Positions 1-8,514 of a stretch of 8,514 nucleotides of DNA are shown here, piece after piece. Under the pieces are notes generated by a model. It made no database searches. It saw only the letters and a list, made by a program, of their open reading frames with translations, and had not been told where the DNA came from. The position numbers and the translations under genes were made by a program. The DNA is taken from assembly GCA_030830765.1 (NCBI GenBank), contig JAURMJ010000322.1, positions 1 through 8,514 on the forward strand, given 5' to 3'. This stretch comes from Quisquiliibacterium sp. GTDB taxonomy: Bacteria > Pseudomonadota > Gammaproteobacteria > Burkholderiales > Burkholderiaceae_E. Every line of letters starts with the position of its first letter. Within the stretch, counting starts at the first letter, position 1.

Positions 1-2417
<2,417 letters not shown>

Positions 2418-2489
2418 GATGATTTCCGGTTTACAGGGTTCAGATTCCGGGGAACGGTGAAATGGTTTGCGTACTTCAAAAAGCTGTTC

Positions 2490-3212
2490 TCAAAGACGGC
2501 ATTCATTGGCAAGCTGCTCACCCTTGCGACTGTCGAGCAGCATGGCCTTGCCGATGATGACCAACCAAGTCAGGCCGGCCTGTTCATTCTCAAACCGCAG
2601 TGCTCCGCTGGCCGTGTCGATCGCAGTCAGCGTGTGTTCGTTGCCACGCCAAGCGACGACCATGCTGCGTCGATCTGCTCCAAGTGAGCGAACCTGCACT
2701 TGTCGGTTCAACTCGCAGTGGTAAGTCCCGACCTGCATTTGCATCGCAGGGAGTGGAGTACCGATCAGTGACGATGAGTCTGAAGCCAGCGACGCCGGCC
2801 CGGTCGCGGTGCCCGTGGCAAAGAGTGCAGGCGCTGCGCCCGCAGTTCCTGCCACAGCGGTGGCTGCGACAGCTGCAGCTTTCCCGCCGCTTGCCGGCTT
2901 ACTTGAAGTTCGTGCAGATGCTCGGGATTTTGTTTTCGAACCGGACATCTTTTTCTTCTGCACCGTCTTTGAGTTGCTCGACTTATTCTTTGTTGTCGAA
3001 GAGGCGCTGCTTGATTTCGATGCAGCCGGCTTTGCAGCAGCCTTGGGCTTGTCGGGGGTCTTTGAGCCCGAGTCCGCTTGCGACAGCATGAGAACAGCCT
3101 GCGATGACTGTGGTGCCGCCTGGCTGCTGGCTGAGACACCCAGAGCCAGGAGCATCAAGGACGCGCTGCAAAGCTCTCGCATGACGCGGCGACCAATCGC
3201 TGGATGCTTCAT
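2490..3212 (-). CDS. Secreted Lys/Ala/Ser-rich protein with MliC-like C-terminal domain
   Basis: The function is unknown. The 240-residue product starts with a signal peptide: basic residues 1-12, a hydrophobic core around 17-27, and a likely cleavage near SSQA-AP at 32/33. Residues about 48-115 are a Lys/Ser/Ala/Thr-rich, probably disordered, strongly basic stretch. Residues 112-140 are Ala/Gly-rich. A compact domain follows from about 160 to 240 with only two cysteines, Cys166 (TYHCELN) and Cys238 (ANECRL), at its two ends, plus the blocks TLTAIDTASGALRFEN and KAMLLDSRKGEQLANEC. The cysteine spacing, the ASGA-x-(R/F) loop and the later Trp resemble MliC/PliC-type inhibitors of C-type lysozyme; this is pattern-based inference. 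The ATG at 3212 has AGGA 7 bases upstream, whereas the internal ATG at codon 11 has none. It sits between prpC (39-base gap) and acnA (72-base gap). I recall similar unnamed proteins beside acnA in Burkholderiales. Confidence 0.85.
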   Translation of the reverse strand: MKHPAIGRRVMRELCSASLMLLALGVSASSQAAPQSSQAVLMLSQADSGSKTPDKPKAAAKPAASKSSSASSTTKNKSSNSKTVQKKKMSGSKTKSRASARTSSKPASGGKAAAVAATAVAGTAGAAPALFATGTATGPASLASDSSSLIGTPLPAMQMQVGTYHCELNRQVQVRSLGADRRSMVVAWRGNEHTLTAIDTASGALRFENEQAGLTWLVIIGKAMLLDSRKGEQLANECRL

Positions 3213-3251
3213 TTCGAATTCCTGGCCCAGGCCAACCGCGCGCGGGCTGCT

Positions 3252-4430
3252 TTACTTACGCTTCTCGAGCGGGACGAACTTCAGATTCTCCGGGCCGACA
3301 TAGTTTGCACTCGGCCGGATGATCTTGTTGTCAATGCGCTGTTCGATGACGTGAGCAGCCCAGCCGGAAGTCCGTGCAATCACGAACAACGGTGTGAACA
3401 TCGCAGTCGGCACCCCCATCATGTGGTAGCTGACGGCACTGAACCAGTCGAGATTCGGGAACATCTTTTTGGCATCCCACATTACCTGCTCAAGGCGCTC
3501 GGCAATGTTGAACATCTTCATGCTGCCCGCGGGCTTGGAGAGGCGACGAGCCACTTCCTTGATGATCACGTTACGCGGGTCGCCGATTGTGTAAACAGGG
3601 TGTCCAAAGCCGATGACGACTTCCTTGTTCTCGACACGGCGACGAATGTCGGCTTCTGCCTCGTCCGGGGTGTCATAGCGTTTCTGAACTTCGAAGGCGA
3701 CTTCGTTGGCTCCGCCATGCTTGGGACCACGCAGGGCACCAATGCCGCCGGTGATGGCCGAGTGCATATCGGAACCGGTGCCGGCGATGACTCGGCAGGT
3801 GAATGTCGATGCGTTGTATTCGTGTTCGGCGTAGAGGTTCAGGGAGGTGTGCATTGCGCGCACCCACTGATCGGTGGGCTTACGCCCGTGCAGCAAGTGC
3901 AGGAAATGCCCGCCAATGGAGTCGTCATCGGTCTCTACATCGATACGGCGCCCGTTGGTGCTGTAGTGATACCAGTACAGGAGCATCGAGCCGAGGGATG
4001 CCATCAGGTGGTCGGCGATGTCACGGGCACCAGGTGCGTTGTGATCGTCCTTTTCCGGCAGCTGGCAACCCAGGGCGGATACGCCGGTGCGCATCACATC
4101 CATCGGGTGCGAGGAGGCCGGCAATTGCTCAAGCACAGCCTTGACCGCAGCAGGAACTCCGCGCAGCGACTTGAGTTTTGCCTTGTAGGCGGTCAGTTCG
4201 GCCTTGGTCGGCAGCTTGCCGTGGACAAGAAGGTGCGCAATCTCCTCGAATTGACAGACATCTGCGACGTCCAGGATGTCGTATCCGCGATAGTGAAGAT
4301 CATTCCCGGTGCGTCCTACTGTGCAAAGTGCCGTGTTTCCGGCGGGAACGCCTGACAATGCGACCGACTTCTTCGGTTTCGGGCCGCTCGGGGTGGCGGG
4401 CGCTGCTTCCTGCTTTGTCTTTTTGTTCAT
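3252..4430 (-). CDS. prpC: 2-Methylcitrate synthase
   Basis: PrpC condenses propionyl-CoA with oxaloacetate to give 2-methylcitrate, the entry step of the methylcitrate cycle, in the cytoplasm. Many homologues keep some citrate synthase activity. The product has 392 residues; E. coli PrpC, which it matches almost end to end, has 389. The citrate synthase catalytic residues are His238 (GPKHGGANE), His277 (GFGHPVYT) and Asp328 (PNLDWFSA). Further PrpC-type blocks are [62 protein letters not shown] and [11 protein letters not shown] at the C-terminus. The short length and [12 protein letters not shown] separate it from the longer GltA citrate synthases. I start it at the ATG at 4430, with AGGAG about 11 bases upstream; a TTG 30 bases further up keeps the frame open but adds no conserved sequence. 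It follows prpB by 48 bases, in a gap that contains a hairpin. Confidence 0.97.
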   Translation of the reverse strand: MNKKTKQEAAPATPSGPKPKKSVALSGVPAGNTALCTVGRTGNDLHYRGYDILDVADVCQFEEIAHLLVHGKLPTKAELTAYKAKLKSLRGVPAAVKAVLEQLPASSHPMDVMRTGVSALGCQLPEKDDHNAPGARDIADHLMASLGSMLLYWYHYSTNGRRIDVETDDDSIGGHFLHLLHGRKPTDQWVRAMHTSLNLYAEHEYNASTFTCRVIAGTGSDMHSAITGGIGALRGPKHGGANEVAFEVQKRYDTPDEAEADIRRRVENKEVVIGFGHPVYTIGDPRNVIIKEVARRLSKPAGSMKMFNIAERLEQVMWDAKKMFPNLDWFSAVSYHMMGVPTAMFTPLFVIARTSGWAAHVIEQRIDNKIIRPSANYVGPENLKFVPLEKRK

Positions 4431-4478
4431 GGTGTCAGTCTCTCCTGAATATCGGGGCAATCCCGATCAGTGAATTCG
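4431..4478 (-). promoter_or_regulatory. prpB-prpC spacer with hairpin touching the prpC ribosome binding site
   Basis: On the transcribed strand, a perfect 6-bp stem (ATCGGG with CCCGAT, loop ATTGC) occupies 4451-4467. If a three-base bulge is allowed, the outer bases TCAG at 4445-4448 pair with CTGA at 4467-4470, lengthening the stem to 9 bp. The prpC Shine-Dalgarno AGGAG is at 4442-4446, so its first two bases fall inside the extended stem. The structure lies between coding regions, has no U-tract and is therefore not an intrinsic terminator. It could lower prpC translation or protect the upstream mRNA. The pairing is visible in the sequence; the function is inferred. Confidence 0.4.
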
Positions 4479-5354
4479 TCACTTGCCCTTCGCGAACAGT
4501 GCATCAAGCTTATTCTCAAAATCCCAGTAGCCGATCGCATCATAGAGTTCCTTGCGGGTCTGCATGGTGTCGACGACATTGGCTTGTGTGCCATCACGGC
4601 GCACACTTTCGTAAACATGCTGCGCAGCCTTGTTCATCGCCCGAAACGCGGACAGCGGATAGAGCACCATCGCGACATCGACGCTGGCGAGTTCCGGAAC
4701 GGTGAAAAGGGGCGTCTGACCGAACTCCGTGATATTGGCCAGGATCGGCACCTTCACGGCTGCCGCGAATTGCTGGTAAGTCTGCAGATCTGTGATGGCT
4801 TCCGGGAAAATTCCATCTGCGCCCGCCTCGGCGCACGCGACCGCGCGTTCGACCGCGCGCTCGACTCCTTCGACTGCAATTGAATCTGTCCGGGCCATGA
4901 TGAAGAAGCTGTCATCGGTCCGGGCGTCGGCTGCTGCTTTGATCCGGTCGACCATCTCTTCCTGGGAGACAATCTCCTTGTTGGGGCGATGACCGCATCG
5001 CTTGGCGCCGACCTGGTCTTCGATGTGCATTGCCGCAGCACCGAACTTGATCATTGATTTGGTGGTACGGGCCACATTGAATGCCGACGACCCGAAGCCG
5101 GTGTCGACATCGACCAGCAGCGGCAGATCACAGACATCTGTGATTCGACGTACATCGGTCAGGACATCATCCAACCCTGAGATGCCAAGATCCGGAAGGC
5201 CCAGTGAGCCGGCGGCAACACCGCCTCCAGAGAGGTAAATTGCCTGGAAGCCAGCCCGCTTGGCCAGCAGGGCATGATTGGCATTGATGGCGCCGATGAT
5301 CTGCAGCGGTTTTTCCGCCGCAAGCGCGGCACGAAACTTCTGGCCTGGGGTCAT
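4479..5354 (-). CDS. prpB: 2-Methylisocitrate lyase
   Basis: PrpB cleaves (2R,3S)-2-methylisocitrate to succinate and pyruvate, the last step of the methylcitrate cycle. It is a Mg2+-dependent member of the isocitrate lyase/PEP mutase superfamily with an alpha/beta barrel fold. The 291-residue product compares with 296 in E. coli. The catalytic cysteine is Cys120 in the diagnostic KRCGH loop. Metal and substrate blocks are [17 protein letters not shown] (42-58), [10 protein letters not shown] (79-88, with Asp82 and Asp84), HIEDQ (110-114), IMARTD (152-157) and ITEFGQTP (208-215). The ATG at 5354 has a strong AAGGAG 6 bases upstream. The TTG just before it is the alternative and looks less likely because it shortens the spacing to 3. 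It lies 107 bases after mdh and 48 before prpC on the same strand. Succinate made here feeds the divergently encoded succinate dehydrogenase. Confidence 0.97.
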   Translation of the reverse strand: MTPGQKFRAALAAEKPLQIIGAINANHALLAKRAGFQAIYLSGGGVAAGSLGLPDLGISGLDDVLTDVRRITDVCDLPLLVDVDTGFGSSAFNVARTTKSMIKFGAAAMHIEDQVGAKRCGHRPNKEIVSQEEMVDRIKAAADARTDDSFFIMARTDSIAVEGVERAVERAVACAEAGADGIFPEAITDLQTYQQFAAAVKVPILANITEFGQTPLFTVPELASVDVAMVLYPLSAFRAMNKAAQHVYESVRRDGTQANVVDTMQTRKELYDAIGYWDFENKLDALFAKGK

Positions 5355-5461
5355 CAAAGACTCCTTCTTAGATGGCTGTCCTGGGCAGTGGCTCAGGGTT
5401 GTCTGAATCGACCGGGGGCAGACAGCAATGCCGCTCCCCGGCCAGTGCGGTGCCGCCAGGC
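5355..5461 (-). promoter_or_regulatory. mdh-prpB intergenic region with G/C-rich stem-loop
   Basis: This 107-base gap contains an 8-bp stem formed by 5410-5417 and 5436-5443. On the transcribed strand it is GGCCGGGG paired with CCCCGGUC, including one G-U pair, with an 18-base loop. No run of U follows it, so it is not a standard intrinsic terminator. It could be an mRNA stabiliser or processing site that sets different levels of mdh and prpB message. I see no convincing -35/-10 pair here. The prpB ribosome binding site (AAGGAG) ends the gap. Confidence 0.35.
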
Positions 5462-6445
5462 TCAGCCGAGCAGGTGCTTGACCCCGTCGCGTTCCTCGTT
5501 CAGTTCCTGCAGCGTGGCATCCATGCGTGAGCGGCTGAATTCGTCGATTTCAAGCGCCTGAATACGCTGGTATTTTCCGTTCGCACAGGTCACTGGTACG
5601 CCGTAGATGACATCCTCCGGAATGCCATAGGATCCGTCGGAGGGAATCCCCATCGTGACCCAACGGCCATCGGTACCCAGAACCCAGTCGCGCATATGAT
5701 CAATTGCGGCGTTGGCGGCCGAAGCTGCTGAGGACAGACCCCGGGCTTCGATGATTGCCGCGCCACGCTTGCCGACCGTCGGGATGAATACGTCCCGGTT
5801 CCAGGCATCATCGTTGATCATGTCCTTGAGTGACTTGCCCCCGACCGTGGCAAAGCGATAGTCCGGATACATCGTGGGCGAGTGGTTGCCCCAGACGACC
5901 ATCTTCTCGATCCCGGACACCGCTTGGCCCGATTTGGCGGCCAGCTGGGAGATGGCGCGGTTATGGTCAAGACGAAGCATTGCGGTGAAGTTTTCCTTGG
6001 GCAGACCCGGTGCAGACTTCATGGCAATGTAGGCGTTGGTATTGGCAGGGTTCCCAACGACCAGAATTTTGCAGTCTCGCTTGGCGGCTTCGTCGAGCGC
6101 GCGACCCTGAACAGTGAAGATTGCGCCATTAGCCTCGAGCAGATCTTTGCGCTCCATGCCCTTGCTGCGCGGACGTGCACCGACCAGCACGGCACAATCC
6201 GCGTCCTTGAAGGCAACCTTCGGATCGTCGGTGACAACTACGCCTTGCAGCAGCGGGAATGCACAGTCTTCGAGCTCCATGACGACCCCCTGAACAGCAG
6301 GCAAGGCCGGGGTGATGTCGAGCAACTGAAGAATCACCGGCTGATCTTTTCCAAGCATGTCGCCATTGGCGATTCGAAACAGCAGGCTGTAGCCGATCTG
6401 GCCTGCGGCACCGGTGACGGCGACGCGCTTGACGGGTTTGGACAT
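5462..6445 (-). CDS. mdh: Malate dehydrogenase, NAD-dependent
   Basis: Mdh oxidises malate to oxaloacetate with NAD+ in the cytoplasm. The product has 327 residues, typical for the cytosolic-type enzyme found in Betaproteobacteria. The Rossmann motif GAAGQIG is at 12-18, and Asp43 ending the second strand (LQLLDI) indicates NAD rather than NADP. Substrate arginines are expected at Arg93 and Arg99 ([11 protein letters not shown]) and Arg163 (LDHNRA). The catalytic pair is Asp160 and His188 ([12 protein letters not shown]). The ATG at 6445 has AAGGAG 7 bases upstream and gives the expected N-terminus [12 protein letters not shown]; the frame stays open upstream for 38 more codons without conserved sequence. 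It is the first gene of the leftward unit, with a good sigma70-type promoter at 6531-6559. Its product oxaloacetate is the acceptor for PrpC, encoded two genes downstream. Confidence 0.97.
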   Translation of the reverse strand: MSKPVKRVAVTGAAGQIGYSLLFRIANGDMLGKDQPVILQLLDITPALPAVQGVVMELEDCAFPLLQGVVVTDDPKVAFKDADCAVLVGARPRSKGMERKDLLEANGAIFTVQGRALDEAAKRDCKILVVGNPANTNAYIAMKSAPGLPKENFTAMLRLDHNRAISQLAAKSGQAVSGIEKMVVWGNHSPTMYPDYRFATVGGKSLKDMINDDAWNRDVFIPTVGKRGAAIIEARGLSSAASAANAAIDHMRDWVLGTDGRWVTMGIPSDGSYGIPEDVIYGVPVTCANGKYQRIQALEIDEFSRSRMDATLQELNEERDGVKHLLG

Positions 6446-6474
6446 CTGGGGGCTCCTTGTTTGCAGGCTGTGCG

Positions 6475-6495
6475 TCCGGCAGTTGACTGGCCGGA
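6475..6495 (-). promoter_or_regulatory. Hairpin in the mdh leader
   Basis: The arms TCCGG (6491-6495) and CCGGA (6475-6479), extended inward by CAG/CTG around a TCAA tetraloop with one bulged C, give an 8-bp stem in the roughly 80-base untranslated leader predicted for mdh. It lies about 20 bases upstream of the Shine-Dalgarno and does not cover it. The pairing is visible; any role in mRNA stability or translation is inference. No known riboswitch class was recognised. Confidence 0.3.
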
Positions 6496-6530
6496 GTCGG
6501 GGATATGAAGCGATTTTTTGATAACCGGAA

Positions 6531-6559
6531 ATGGTAGGGAACGTGGCCTGTGAAGTCAA
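6531..6559 (-). promoter_or_regulatory. Sigma70-type promoter for mdh
   Basis: On the minus strand TTGACT (6559-6554, 5 of 6 to consensus) is followed after exactly 17 bases by TACCAT (6536-6531, 4 of 6). Transcription would start near 6524, leaving a leader of about 80 bases before the mdh ATG. The promoter faces the whole mdh-prpB-prpC-secreted protein-acnA set. The dyad cluster at 6562-6590 begins two bases upstream of the -35 box, so a bound regulator could touch RNA polymerase. Box match and spacing are seen; activity is predicted. Confidence 0.6.
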
Positions 6560-6561
6560 GC

Positions 6562-6590
6562 TTAAGATCTATCTTATATAAGACATAAGT
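6562..6590. promoter_or_regulatory. Overlapping TAAG dyads, candidate operator of the GntR regulator
   Basis: In an AT-rich stretch between the divergent genes there is a perfect 12-bp palindrome, TCTTATATAAGA, at 6572-6583. A second dyad, TAAGAT-CT-ATCTTA, at 6563-6576 shares its right arm with the left arm of the first. A further half-site, ATAAG, follows at 6585-6589. Four half-sites of the same type are thus packed in 29 bases. HutC-type GntR proteins bind short AT-containing palindromes as dimers and often sit next to their operators. The position directly upstream of the mdh -35 box and of the regulator gene suits control of both. That the adjacent regulator is the ligand is inferred. 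Confidence 0.55.
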
Positions 6591-6627
6591 TATTGAAATG
6601 CGTGATCGGCTGTGGTCCAATGCAGGA

Positions 6628-7383
6628 ATGTCATCCCCGCACTCAGTCGCCTTGCATGAAAAGGCTCCTACATTCAGCCCGCTCTACAGGCAGATCAAGG
6701 AGTTGCTGACCAAGCGTCTGCAGGACGGAGAGTGGAAGCCTGGTGAGGCGATTCCCAGTGAAGTCGAGCTGGCAACGCGATTTGGTGTCAGCCAGGGCAC
6801 GGTCCGAAAGGCGATCGACGAGCTCGCTGCGGATAACCTGGTGGTGCGTCGGCAGGGGCGAGGCACTTTTGTTGCTAGTCACCGTGAGGCCCGCGCCCAG
6901 TTTCGTTTTTTACGTCTGCGCAACGAGGCCGGAGACGCGCCTGGCGGCATGCAAAGCCGCATTCTTGATTGCCGCAGGCTCAGAGCGCCAATTGATGTGG
7001 CTCGACAGTTGCAGCTGCGGTCCGGCGAGACAGTTGTGCATCTGCGGCGGCTTTTGAGTTTTGAATCAAGGCCTGCTGTCCTTGATGAAATCTGGCTGCC
7101 TGGTGCCTTGTTCCGGGGCCTGACCGCTGAACGGCTTGCGGCTTACTCGGGCCCGCTTTATGGCCTTTTTGAAACGGAATTCGGAACACAGATGATTCGT
7201 GCCTCCGATCGCATCCGGGCGGTTGCGGCTGATGACGCAGTGGCAAACGAGCTGGCGGTCGCCACTGGGACGCCTTTGTTGCTCGTCGAACGCCTCACGT
7301 ACACCTATCAGGATCGACCGGTCGAGCTCAGGCGGGGCTTTTACGTGACCGCTGAGTTGCACTATCACAATGAGCTTGGCTGA
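6628..7383 (+). CDS. GntR-family (HutC subfamily) transcriptional regulator with UTRA domain
   Basis: This is a DNA-binding regulator, likely a dimer that changes its DNA affinity on binding a small metabolite. Residues about 17-83 form the GntR winged helix: PLYRQIKELL, then the helix-turn-helix SEVELATRFGVSQGTVRKAI (44-63) and the wing RRQGRGTFV (74-82). Residues about 110-245 match the UTRA ligand domain, with blocks VLDEIWLPGALF, GPLYGLFETEFG, IRAVAAD and the C-terminal PVELRRGFY. The length (251) is usual for the HutC subfamily. The start is uncertain. The ATG at 6628 gives the family-like N-terminus MSSPH, but its AGGA directly abuts the ATG. An in-frame ATG at 6598 adds 10 residues and has no Shine-Dalgarno at all. 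It is divergent from mdh and 128 bases upstream of sdhC. That it controls both sides in response to a TCA or methylcitrate intermediate is inference. Confidence 0.93.
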   Translation: MSSPHSVALHEKAPTFSPLYRQIKELLTKRLQDGEWKPGEAIPSEVELATRFGVSQGTVRKAIDELAADNLVVRRQGRGTFVASHREARAQFRFLRLRNEAGDAPGGMQSRILDCRRLRAPIDVARQLQLRSGETVVHLRRLLSFESRPAVLDEIWLPGALFRGLTAERLAAYSGPLYGLFETEFGTQMIRASDRIRAVAADDAVANELAVATGTPLLLVERLTYTYQDRPVELRRGFYVTAELHYHNELG

Positions 7384-7511
7384 ATCACCTTCAAGCTGAA
7401 ATGGTGGATTAGTGAATCGGAAAAAAATCGTTCAAAATGCGCGGGCTCACGACCTGGACGGACTTGTCCTGAGCTCTAGACTTTCAGACTGTTTGCACGG
7501 AGGGCAGTTTC
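7384..7511 (+). promoter_or_regulatory. Regulator-sdhC intergenic region with possible weak promoter
   Basis: These 128 bases hold a possible promoter, TGGACG (7455-7460), 16 bases, then TAGACT (7477-7482), each box 4 of 6 to consensus. A short GGAC-TT-GTCC inverted repeat lies at 7460-7469 between the boxes. No copy of the TCTTATATAAGA palindrome occurs here. The region ends with the sdhC ribosome binding site GGAGG about 8 bases before the ATG. The length of the gap suggests that sdhCDA may have its own promoter besides read-through from the regulator gene, but the boxes are weak. Confidence 0.25.
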
Positions 7512-7937
7512 ATGGCTGATCTGGCCAGCAAGGCGGGGAGCAAATCCCGGCCTGAATTCAGGAATATTCACATTTTTCAGTTGAGCAGTTACAGGCTGCC
7601 TCTTGCCGGGATCGTGTCCATTCTCCACCGGATCAGCGGAGCGCTGATGTTTCTGGTGGGGATCCCGTTCATGCTTTATCTGTTCGACCAGAGTCTTACG
7701 TCAGAGCTCAGCTTTGCCAACTACACAGCGGTGGTGTCGCACTGGTTTGCCAAGCTTGTCTTACTTGGACTGATTTGGGCCTATCTGCACCACTTTTGTG
7801 CGGGAATCCGTTATCTCGTCATGGATGTCCACGTGGCGATCGAAAAAGATCAGGCGCGCAAGACGGCCGGTTCCGTGCTGATTGTGAGCCTGCTCCTGAC
7901 GGCGCTTGTCGCACTCAAGCTGTTCGGAGTTTATTGA
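7512..7937 (+). CDS. sdhC: Succinate dehydrogenase cytochrome b556 subunit
   Basis: SdhC is one of the two membrane anchors of succinate dehydrogenase (complex II); it helps bind heme b and ubiquinone in the inner membrane. The 141-residue protein carries both family signatures. The first is RPEFRNIHIFQL followed by GIVSILHRISGALMF (33-47), whose Ser and Arg line the quinone site. The second is HFCAGIRYLVMD (94-105), where His94 is the expected heme ligand, in the position of His84 in E. coli SdhC. Three hydrophobic segments are visible at about 31-57, 75-97 and 119-140. The ATG is preceded by GGAGG at 8 bases. The stop codon is separated from the sdhD start by a single base, indicating translational coupling. 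Confidence is high from motifs and gene order. Confidence 0.96.
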   Translation: MADLASKAGSKSRPEFRNIHIFQLSSYRLPLAGIVSILHRISGALMFLVGIPFMLYLFDQSLTSELSFANYTAVVSHWFAKLVLLGLIWAYLHHFCAGIRYLVMDVHVAIEKDQARKTAGSVLIVSLLLTALVALKLFGVY

Positions 7938-7938
7938 G

Positions 7939-8289
7939 ATGACTACCAAGCGAATCGTTGTCGGAGCCCATTACGGGCTGAAGGACTGGCTGGCTCAGCG
8001 CGTGACTGCGCTTGTCCTGGCGGGTTATACGATCCTGCTGCTCGTGACGCTGCTCAGCACACCGGAACTCAATTACGGCAGCTGGGCAGGGATCTTTGCC
8101 AGCCCCTGGATGAAGGTGTGTACGCTCCTGGCAATCATCTCACTGGCATGGCACGCCTGGATCGGCGTGCGTGACATCTACATGGACTACATCAAGCCTA
8201 CTGGTGTCCGTCTGTTCCTTCAGGTTTTGACCATCCTGGCCCTTGTCGGTTACGGCTTTTGGGCTGTGATCATTCTTTGGAGAGTATGA
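7939..8289 (+). CDS. sdhD: Succinate dehydrogenase hydrophobic membrane anchor subunit
   Basis: SdhD is the second membrane anchor of complex II and completes the heme b and ubiquinone site with SdhC. The 116-residue product has three hydrophobic segments at about 22-40, 58-78 and 91-113. The motif [15 protein letters not shown] (71-85) supplies His72 as the likely heme ligand and Tyr84 in the place of the E. coli quinone-binding Tyr83. [10 protein letters not shown] (16-25) is the conserved N-terminal block. The ATG at 7939 follows the sdhC stop by one base, with GGAG inside the end of sdhC; an upstream in-frame extension within sdhC is not plausible. One base separates its stop from the sdhA start. 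Confidence 0.95.
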   Translation: MTTKRIVVGAHYGLKDWLAQRVTALVLAGYTILLLVTLLSTPELNYGSWAGIFASPWMKVCTLLAIISLAWHAWIGVRDIYMDYIKPTGVRLFLQVLTILALVGYGFWAVIILWRV

Positions 8290-8290
8290 G

Positions 8291-8514
8291 ATGGCTGACG
8301 TGCTGAACCATCTTGCAAACAACCTGCCGCGTCGCAAATACGATGCGGTGATCATCGGTGCTGGTGGCGCCGGGATGCGCTGTTCGTTGCAACTGGCCGA
8401 GGCCGGGTACAACGTGGCCGTGCTGTCTAAGGTTTTTCCGACCCGCTCACACACTGTGGCAGCCCAGGGCGGTATCGGTGCCTCGCTTGGCAATATGAGC
8501 GAGGACAACTGGTA
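8291..8514 (+). CDS. sdhA: Succinate dehydrogenase flavoprotein subunit, 5' part only
   Basis: SdhA oxidises succinate to fumarate on the cytoplasmic face of the inner membrane, passing electrons through covalently bound FAD to SdhB. Only the first 74 codons of an expected 590 or so are in the window. They include the FAD-binding [17 protein letters not shown] (23-39) and [17 protein letters not shown] (52-68), in which His54 is the expected covalent FAD attachment residue. The ATG at 8291 has GGAG 8 bases upstream, overlapping the end of sdhD, which fits a translationally coupled sdhCDA set. The gene runs off the right edge; sdhB is expected next. Confidence 0.97.
   Translation, partial: MADVLNHLANNLPRRKYDAVIIGAGGAGMRCSLQLAEAGYNVAVLSKVFPTRSHTVAAQGGIGASLGNMSEDNW

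Noticed and set aside
2421..2450. Direct repeat GATTTCCGG / GATTCCGG in the acnA upstream gap.
   Set aside because: There are two short, imperfect copies only, with no further copies or promoter boxes nearby; likely chance.
3236..3245. Palindrome CCGCGCGCGG between prpC and the secreted-protein gene.
   Set aside because: It is a short, simple CG alternation with no loop and no regulatory context; expected by chance in this base composition.
3204..4355. A 383-codon open frame on the plus strand, opposite prpC.
   Set aside because: It is the antisense shadow of prpC, whose full-length match and catalytic residues are unmistakable. The antisense product has no recognisable domain, and long antisense frames are common in such codon-biased DNA.
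3252..4430. Identity as the TCA citrate synthase GltA.
   Set aside because: The length of 392 residues and the near end-to-end PrpC blocks ([49 protein letters not shown]) fit 2-methylcitrate synthase.
5882..6508. A 208-codon open frame on the plus strand, opposite mdh.
   Set aside because: It overlaps conserved mdh codons and the mdh leader and has no recognisable family.
7383..7410. Imperfect hairpin just after the regulator stop codon, considered as a terminator.
   Set aside because: The stem is broken by bulges with a three-base loop, and it is followed by mixed and A-rich sequence, not a T-run on the plus strand.

Overview
The window reads as a core-metabolism locus from a betaproteobacterium, most likely of the order Burkholderiales. 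The basis is recognition of protein families rather than a search. The cytosolic-type malate dehydrogenase, the HutC-type GntR regulator beside sdhCDA, and an unnamed secreted protein beside acnA all look like the TCA-cycle gene neighbourhood of that order. There are no RNA genes, insertion sequences, CRISPR arrays or phage genes, and no gap longer than about 180 bases.

Layout. Two divergent transcription units share a control region at about 6446-6627. Leftward (minus strand, in order of transcription) run mdh (malate dehydrogenase), prpB (2-methylisocitrate lyase), prpC (2-methylcitrate synthase), a secreted Lys/Ala/Ser-rich protein with a small two-cysteine C-terminal domain, and acnA (aconitase A, cut by the left edge). 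Rightward run a GntR/HutC-family regulator and then sdhC, sdhD and sdhA (succinate dehydrogenase, with sdhA cut by the right edge). Within each unit the genes are close together, with gaps of 1 to 128 bases, and no convincing intrinsic terminator was found.

How the genes work together. PrpC condenses propionyl-CoA with oxaloacetate, AcnA can hydrate 2-methyl-cis-aconitate, PrpB yields succinate and pyruvate, Sdh oxidises the succinate to fumarate, and Mdh regenerates oxaloacetate. The window therefore holds most of a closed propionate-oxidising loop, interleaved with ordinary TCA enzymes. The steps not seen are 2-methylcitrate dehydration (PrpD, or AcnD with PrpF) and fumarase. These may lie outside the window.

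The points most worth a second look are three. One is the cluster of overlapping TAAG-type dyads (6562-6590) just upstream of a good mdh promoter, a likely operator for the adjacent GntR protein. Another is the exported low-complexity protein between prpC and acnA, whose C-terminal domain resembles MliC-type lysozyme inhibitors. The third is a hairpin that reaches into the prpC ribosome binding site. I did not find a clearly new multi-gene system; most of the window is well-conserved metabolism.
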